Positions 59,592-64,000 of a stretch of 64,000 nt of DNA are shown here, piece after piece (the stretch's first letter is position 1; every line of letters starts with the position of its first letter). Position numbers and translations under genes: made by a program. Origin of the DNA: Ahrensia sp. R2A130. GTDB taxonomy: Bacteria > Pseudomonadota > Alphaproteobacteria > Rhizobiales > Rhizobiaceae. Below the pieces are notes generated by a model, which was given only the letters and a program-made list of their open reading frames with translations, did not search any database and was not told the DNA's origin. The stretch covers positions 372,001-436,000 of the forward strand of contig NZ_AEEB01000017.1 of assembly GCF_000179775.1 (NCBI RefSeq). The letters run 5' to 3'.

Positions 59592-60345
59592 TCGCCGGAC
59601 CATCACCCCAAAGGTGAAAATTGCCGAAACCGGGAACTTTCACGATGCCATCGGCAGGGTGAAAACCAGAGACCAGGCCAAGAAAGTTCAGTTCGAACCC
59701 GTAGCGCTGGCCGATTGCAAAACCTGCATATCCGGCCAGCGAGACGCGCAGTCCTTCGCTACTGTTCATCGTGAACCATTGACCTTCGCTGGGGAAATCG
59801 CGGCCCACGGCGGTGGAAGTGGTGACAGCTTCCAGCTCAGGCACCGCGCGCAGAACGTGGGCTACAAAGGTGTTTGAATTCGGCCCCGGCCAGATTTTGT
59901 AGTCACCCGGCTCATTATATCGATAGCTTCCTATGGCCGCTTCCAGCTTGGGGATCAGCTTTTCGGCCTCCGGGCCGGAAATTGTGGCGTCGATACGCGG
60001 CGGGTTGGAATACCAGCGCGCATCCGGCGCGTAAGCGTTTTTGCGAACGGGGCGGCCCCAACCGACCACATCATAACGGTCGAATTGCTGACGCCCCGGC
60101 TTCTTGAGCAATATCCATGAATGCGTCGCCAGCGCGCCTTTCAAGCCACCGGTACGCGCTGACATCACATGAATAACCGCATCACGCTCCGGCAAAACGC
60201 GCGGCAGAGTGCCAGCACTCGACCAGTCTGCGGTCCGCCAACTCGTCGGCTTCTCGCCTGCCGTCCACACGGCGATGTGGAGCAACGCGGGTGCGATAAA
60301 AATGGCGATGAGAAAGACAAAGGTAAACGTCAAAATGCGCTTCAT
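59584..60345 (-). CDS. DUF3750 membrane-anchored protein
   Basis: This 253-residue protein has an N-terminal hydrophobic anchor (LTFTFVFLIAIFIAPALLHIAV) and a soluble domain with VIHVMSARTGGLKGALATHSWILLKK, YDVVGWGRPVRKNAYAPDARW, GPNSNTFVAHVLRAVPEL and a C-terminal GIVKVPGFGNFHL. This is the DUF3750 family, function unknown; the NTFVAHVLR stretch resembles permuted NlpC/P60-like enzymes, but that is only a hint. The ATG at 60345 is used because an upstream TTG start is less plausible. Confidence 0.82.
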   Translation of the reverse strand: MKRILTFTFVFLIAIFIAPALLHIAVWTAGEKPTSWRTADWSSAGTLPRVLPERDAVIHVMSARTGGLKGALATHSWILLKKPGRQQFDRYDVVGWGRPVRKNAYAPDARWYSNPPRIDATISGPEAEKLIPKLEAAIGSYRYNEPGDYKIWPGPNSNTFVAHVLRAVPELEAVTTSTAVGRDFPSEGQWFTMNSSEGLRVSLAGYAGFAIGQRYGFELNFLGLVSGFHPADGIVKVPGFGNFHLWGDGPATT

Positions 60346-60431
60346 GTGAGGTGAGATCTTGGGAGATATGTGGTGCTTCAACTCTCACATTCCAAAGCTG
60401 GCGACACGATGGCGCAACACCTTTGGCGGCG

Positions 60432-61790
60432 TCACGCTTTCGTCACCCGGTTGTTTGCCAGCGTCAGATGCTCGGGTACACCGCTGGTGCGCCCCACCAA
60501 TTCGCCGGTCGCAACCTCACGCCAGCGTTGGCCGATAATGCCGCCACGGGTCGGGCGGTCGATCACATTGTTGGTGATGATCGCGGACCCAGCGCCTTCC
60601 ACCACGGTGGGCACGATTCCCGTTCGGCAGTTCCGCAAAATATTTCCACTCGCCACCACGTTTCGCATGTACGGACCCCATCCCATACCGATGCCCATAT
60701 TGGGTGCGCCTTCGACCACATTTCCCGTAACCGTCGTTTCCGCTTCCACAGAAATGCCCGTGCCGAATTCGTCGATATCGGCGGGGTATGGACCGGTGGC
60801 GGACATGTTGCGGATGAGGTTGTTGGCGACCACCGCAAGGCGTCCACCCTCGTTGAAATTGACGATGGACACGCCGGTCGTGCCACCATCCACAATGTTG
60901 TTGGCCACCATCGCCCCTTCGAAGGCGAATTCCGAATAAATGGCGGTTTCTCCCGAACGAAGGCATGTGTTTCCCGAAATAGCGACATTATTCCCGGAAT
61001 TTGCGCGGATTGCCGAAAAAGCGCAGTCTTTCAGATGGTTATTTGAGATATTTACGCCGCCAGCGCGGAATATATTTATTCCGTTACCGTACTGGCCCGT
61101 ACCGCCACTGCGCGCGCCGATCCGCTCGATGCGATTGCCGGAAATGATCGTGTTGTCCTCGCCGATCTCCCAGCGGTGCACCAAAATTCCACCATCGGCA
61201 CAGTCGCGAACTTCGTTGTCGGTGATGGAAAGTCCGGTGGAACCCACCGCATAAATACCGGCAACAGATGCTGCGCCGGAAATCGAACAGTGATGAATTC
61301 TACCGCCGCAGGCTTCTAAAAACATGCCCGCGCCGGCGCTTCCGGCAAATGTGCAATTGTCCAAAACCACCCGCGGACAAGCCCGCGTTTGCAACAATGC
61401 ACCTAAATTATCGGCCAGCGGACGGTTCGCCCCGTCAAAGGAAACATCAGCTATTTCAACACGTTCGCAGCCGGTGGCCGTCAGCATTGCGCCGCCGCCG
61501 CTGTAAATTAAACGGGTCGCACCGGAAATTCCGATCAAACGCGTTCGCATCGGAAGTTCCAGATTCGAGACGCCATAAACGCCCGGCGGCAGGAACACCG
61601 CTTTGTCTTCGGCAGACGCTTTTTCCAACGCGCGTTTCAGTGCAGCGCTCTGGTCATCGCCATTTCCTGGCACCACACCAAAACTCGTAGCATCCAGCGA
61701 CCCGCGCAAAGACGCCGATTGAATTTGTGCCGCAGCGGGAACCGCAGCAACACTGGCTAATGCACTGATAATAAAGCGACGTCTCAGCAT
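60432..61790 (-). CDS. Tat-exported right-handed beta-helix protein (TIGR03808-like)
   Basis: This 452-residue protein has an N-terminal [21 protein letters not shown] twin-arginine signal. The remainder is a repeating beta-helix with many N-x-I and SGN, SNN, TGN turns (for example [31 protein letters not shown]), beginning with a pectate-lyase-like segment ([23 protein letters not shown]). This matches the alphaproteobacterial Tat-translocated repetitive protein family, whose substrate and role are unknown but probably involve a periplasmic polysaccharide. It is separated from the DUF3750 gene by about 90 bases. Confidence 0.85.
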   Translation of the reverse strand: MLRRRFIISALASVAAVPAAAQIQSASLRGSLDATSFGVVPGNGDDQSAALKRALEKASAEDKAVFLPPGVYGVSNLELPMRTRLIGISGATRLIYSGGGAMLTATGCERVEIADVSFDGANRPLADNLGALLQTRACPRVVLDNCTFAGSAGAGMFLEACGGRIHHCSISGAASVAGIYAVGSTGLSITDNEVRDCADGGILVHRWEIGEDNTIISGNRIERIGARSGGTGQYGNGINIFRAGGVNISNNHLKDCAFSAIRANSGNNVAISGNTCLRSGETAIYSEFAFEGAMVANNIVDGGTTGVSIVNFNEGGRLAVVANNLIRNMSATGPYPADIDEFGTGISVEAETTVTGNVVEGAPNMGIGMGWGPYMRNVVASGNILRNCRTGIVPTVVEGAGSAIITNNVIDRPTRGGIIGQRWREVATGELVGRTSGVPEHLTLANNRVTKA

Positions 61791-61930
61791 GTCCCGATCC
61801 GGTACGAACGTGGAGTTTCACCATTTGCCATGCAGGAACCGTGCCACAGCTTCAAAGGCTCGCAGGGTTTGCGGGCCAAGCGTTGCCGCCGTATAGATGG
61901 CACAAATCTCGCACAGTTCGGACTTTCCCC

Positions 61931-63457
61931 ATGCTCGAAGACGGTAAAATCTACCTCGGCACCAGCCGCAACCCGCAAGACGAATTGCAGGGGCCGGAAT
62001 ATCTCGAACTGTCCCTCGCCAACCGCCATGGTCTTATCACCGGCGCTACCGGCACGGGTAAAACGGTGTCGCTGCAGATACTTGCGGAAGGCTTTTCCAA
62101 CGCTGGCGTTCCCGTGTTCTGCGCCGATGTGAAGGGCGATCTGTCCGGCGTTGCGATGGCCGGTAAGGGCAAGGATTTCCTTGAGAAACGCGCGCAGGAT
62201 ATTGGTCTCGAAGACTACGAGTATCAGGATTTTCCCGCGATCTTCTGGGACCTTTTCGGCGAACAGGGCCACCCCATCCGCACCACGGTTTCCGAAATGG
62301 GCCCGCTGTTACTGTCGCGCCTGATGGACCTGACGGACGCTCAGGAAGGCGTTTTGAACATCGCATTCCGCGTGGCTGATGACGAGGGATTGCTGCTTCT
62401 CGACCTCAAAGATTTGCAGTCCATGTTGGTCAATGTTTCGGAGCGTTCCAAGGAACTTTCCGCAAAGCTGGGCAACGTAAACAAGCAGTCGGTCTCGGCA
62501 ATCCAGCGTTCGCTGCTGGTGTTGGAGGAGCAGGGCGGCGACCATTTCTTCGGCGAACCAGCACTTGAGATCGCCGATCTGATGCGGACCACCCGGGACG
62601 GTCGCGGTTCGATCAACGTGTTGGCCGCCGACAAATTGATGATGTCGCCACGTCTCTATGCAACGTTTCTCCTTTGGCTTTTGTCGGAACTTTTCGAGGA
62701 ATTGCCGGAGGTCGGTGACTCCGACAAACCGCGCCTCGTATTCTTTTTCGACGAAGCACATTTGCTGTTCGACGACGCACCCAAAGTGCTGACCGAGCGT
62801 GTCGAGCAAGTCGTCAAACTCATCCGCTCCAAAGGTGTTGGCGTCTATTTCGTCACTCAGAATCCGTTGGATGTGCCGGACGGTGTGCTGGCCCAACTGG
62901 GCAACCGCGTACAGCATGCGCTTCGCGCTTACACGCCGCGCGAGCAGAAGGCCGTGAAAACGGCGGCAGAAACTTTCCGCCCGAACCCTGATTTCGATGC
63001 GATGGACACCATCAAAAATCTCGGCGTCGGTGAAGCGCTTGTCTCAACGCTGGAAAAGAAGGGCGTGCCGTCCATCGTGCAGCGCACTCTGATACGCCCA
63101 CCGCAATCTCGCCTTGGCCCGTTGACGAAATCCGAGCGCGCAAAGGTGGTGGCGATGAGCCCTGTCGCTGGTCAGTATGACAAGGCCGTAGATCGCGAAT
63201 CCGCTTACGAAATTCTCGCCAAACGTGCCGAAAAACAGGCCAAGGCCGAAGAAGAGCAAGAGCGTTTGGAAGCGGAAGAAAAAGCACGCGAAACTGAAGC
63301 GCGCGCCGAGGCCCGTAAAAGCCGCAAGAAAAGCCGTGGTTCAGGCCGTCAGACGGTTGCTGAAGCTGCGATTAAATCGGTCACCCGCACAGTTGCCACG
63401 TCGCTTGGTCGCGCCCTTGTGCGCGGTATTCTGGGCAGTCTCAAGCGGGGCTTCTAA
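61931..63457 (+). CDS. HerA-like/DUF853 ATPase
   Basis: This 508-residue protein has a Walker [14 protein letters not shown] at about 39-51, Walker B-like [18 protein letters not shown], the arginine-containing [32 protein letters not shown] segment (key Q, N, R) and a C-terminal basic coiled-coil tail ([29 protein letters not shown], described by composition). It belongs to the HerA-like helicase/DUF853 group. The genuine role in bacteria is unknown, and a DNA-translocase function is inferred. It overlaps the convergent dehalogenase gene by four bases. Confidence 0.88.
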   Translation: MLEDGKIYLGTSRNPQDELQGPEYLELSLANRHGLITGATGTGKTVSLQILAEGFSNAGVPVFCADVKGDLSGVAMAGKGKDFLEKRAQDIGLEDYEYQDFPAIFWDLFGEQGHPIRTTVSEMGPLLLSRLMDLTDAQEGVLNIAFRVADDEGLLLLDLKDLQSMLVNVSERSKELSAKLGNVNKQSVSAIQRSLLVLEEQGGDHFFGEPALEIADLMRTTRDGRGSINVLAADKLMMSPRLYATFLLWLLSELFEELPEVGDSDKPRLVFFFDEAHLLFDDAPKVLTERVEQVVKLIRSKGVGVYFVTQNPLDVPDGVLAQLGNRVQHALRAYTPREQKAVKTAAETFRPNPDFDAMDTIKNLGVGEALVSTLEKKGVPSIVQRTLIRPPQSRLGPLTKSERAKVVAMSPVAGQYDKAVDRESAYEILAKRAEKQAKAEEEQERLEAEEKARETEARAEARKSRKKSRGSGRQTVAEAAIKSVTRTVATSLGRALVRGILGSLKRGF

Positions 63458-64000
63458 AGAAGCTCCGTGAGGTCGGAGATCACGCGGTCGGGCGTGAGGT
63501 CGGCATATTCATCGGGCTGGCCGGTGCGGTTGCACCATACTGTGCCAAAGCGAAATGCCTTTGCGCCCGCGATGTCCCAACGGTTGGATGACTGGAACGA
63601 AACGTCTTCCGGCTGCAGGGCGAACTCATCACAGACCAACTGATACGCCGATGGCACGACCTTGAATTGCCGAAGTCTATGCACCGATATGCTGGCATCC
63701 AAGACATCATCGAGATCGGCAGAGGCTACCGCGGCTGCCAGCATATCTGGGGAACCGTTGGAGAAAATTGCGGTCTTCGCGCCGCTTGCCTGCAATTTGC
63801 CAAGGACGTCGCGCACTTCGCTGTAGGCTTCCAATTCCCAATAGGCATCCAGCAGGTCGTCGCGAACGCTTTTGTAGGCTGATGGAAAACGGGCGAATGC
63901 AAAATCCAGCGCTTGCTGTGTGATTTCCCAGAAATCTACGTAACGCCCCATAAGGGTTCTAACCCACGTGTATTCCAGCTGTTTGTTACGCCACATGTCG
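63454..64000 (-). CDS. Haloacid dehalogenase, type II, 3' part
   Basis: The visible 181 residues are the C-terminal part; the N terminus, with the Asp nucleophile, is beyond the right edge. The active-site set of L-2-haloacid dehalogenase is visible: Arg in [14 protein letters not shown], Ser in [11 protein letters not shown], Lys and Tyr in [11 protein letters not shown], and [12 protein letters not shown] with Ser, Asn and Asp. The family hydrolyses short-chain L-2-haloacids, although not all homologues are active dehalogenases. The gene converges with the HerA-like gene. Confidence 0.87.
   Translation of the reverse strand, partial: DMWRNKQLEYTWVRTLMGRYVDFWEITQQALDFAFARFPSAYKSVRDDLLDAYWELEAYSEVRDVLGKLQASGAKTAIFSNGSPDMLAAAVASADLDDVLDASISVHRLRQFKVVPSAYQLVCDEFALQPEDVSFQSSNRWDIAGAKAFRFGTVWCNRTGQPDEYADLTPDRVISDLTELL

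Overview
The window reads as a piece of an alphaproteobacterial chromosome, most likely order Hyphomicrobiales (Rhizobiales) and possibly marine. The pointers are a CcrM-type GANTC methylase beside mutY, DUF721, a DsbA-like protein and smc; the coxB-coxA-ctaB-coxF-ctaG-coxC-DUF983-surf1-ispH-thrB-rnhA gene order; an IalB-family protein; a TIGR03808-like Tat-exported beta-helix protein; and a DmdB/fatty-acyl-CoA ligase-like enzyme. Genus cannot be decided from the sequence alone. Genes are packed tightly, with many ATGA or TAATG overlaps. No insertion sequence, integrase, prophage or CRISPR array was seen. The longest stretches without a gene are about 290 bases (16611-16902) and 240 bases (34428-34665).

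Layout. 1-3690: 5' part of ribB, a small AT-rich membrane ORF, aroC, then divergent pyrC-pyrE. 3685-8332 (minus): an EamA-type exporter, a nickel/cobalt NicO-type transporter with a DUF1007 partner, a YitT protein and a full-length homologue of glycine amidinotransferase. 8443-12759 (minus): histidine phosphatase, CNNM/CBS protein, fabI, a DnaJ-type co-chaperone and a small lipoprotein. 12871-16610: pdxH, then ArsC-like, class II aldolase, tldD and IalB-like genes on the minus strand. 16903-25961 (plus): the aa3 cytochrome c oxidase structural and assembly genes, followed by ispH, thrB and rnhA. 25958-34427: peroxiredoxin, DsbD N-terminal-like protein, YqgE, a large GGDEF/EAL sensor, an acetyltransferase, an M16 peptidase and thrC. 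34666-45144: lipoprotein, HAD phosphatase, ccrM, mutY, DUF721, DsbA-like, smc, a shortened pyruvate-phosphate-dikinase-like protein and a small membrane protein. 45173-50289: class III aminotransferase, acyl-CoA ligase, DUF1499 protein, MBL hydrolase. 50442-56789 (plus): bioY, then a SAF-domain oxidoreductase, xanthine dehydrogenase xdhA-xdhB and a UraD-like protein. 56868-64000: tRNA-Gln(UUG), a tiny winged-helix-like protein, gap, a thiolase, DUF3750, a Tat beta-helix protein, a HerA-like ATPase and the 3' part of a haloacid dehalogenase.

Most of the window is core metabolism and cell biology: pyrimidine, aromatic, threonine, isoprenoid, vitamin B6 and lipid synthesis, respiration, and DNA replication, methylation and repair. 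The accessory content worth attention is the amidinotransferase, the dikinase-like protein that lacks its PEP-binding barrel, the xanthine dehydrogenase cluster with a degenerate UraD and no XdhC, the AT-rich ORF wedged between aroC and ribB, and the small protein behind the tRNA. No clearly unprecedented multi-gene system is visible. The truncated dikinase and the xdh cluster are the best candidates for new biochemistry.
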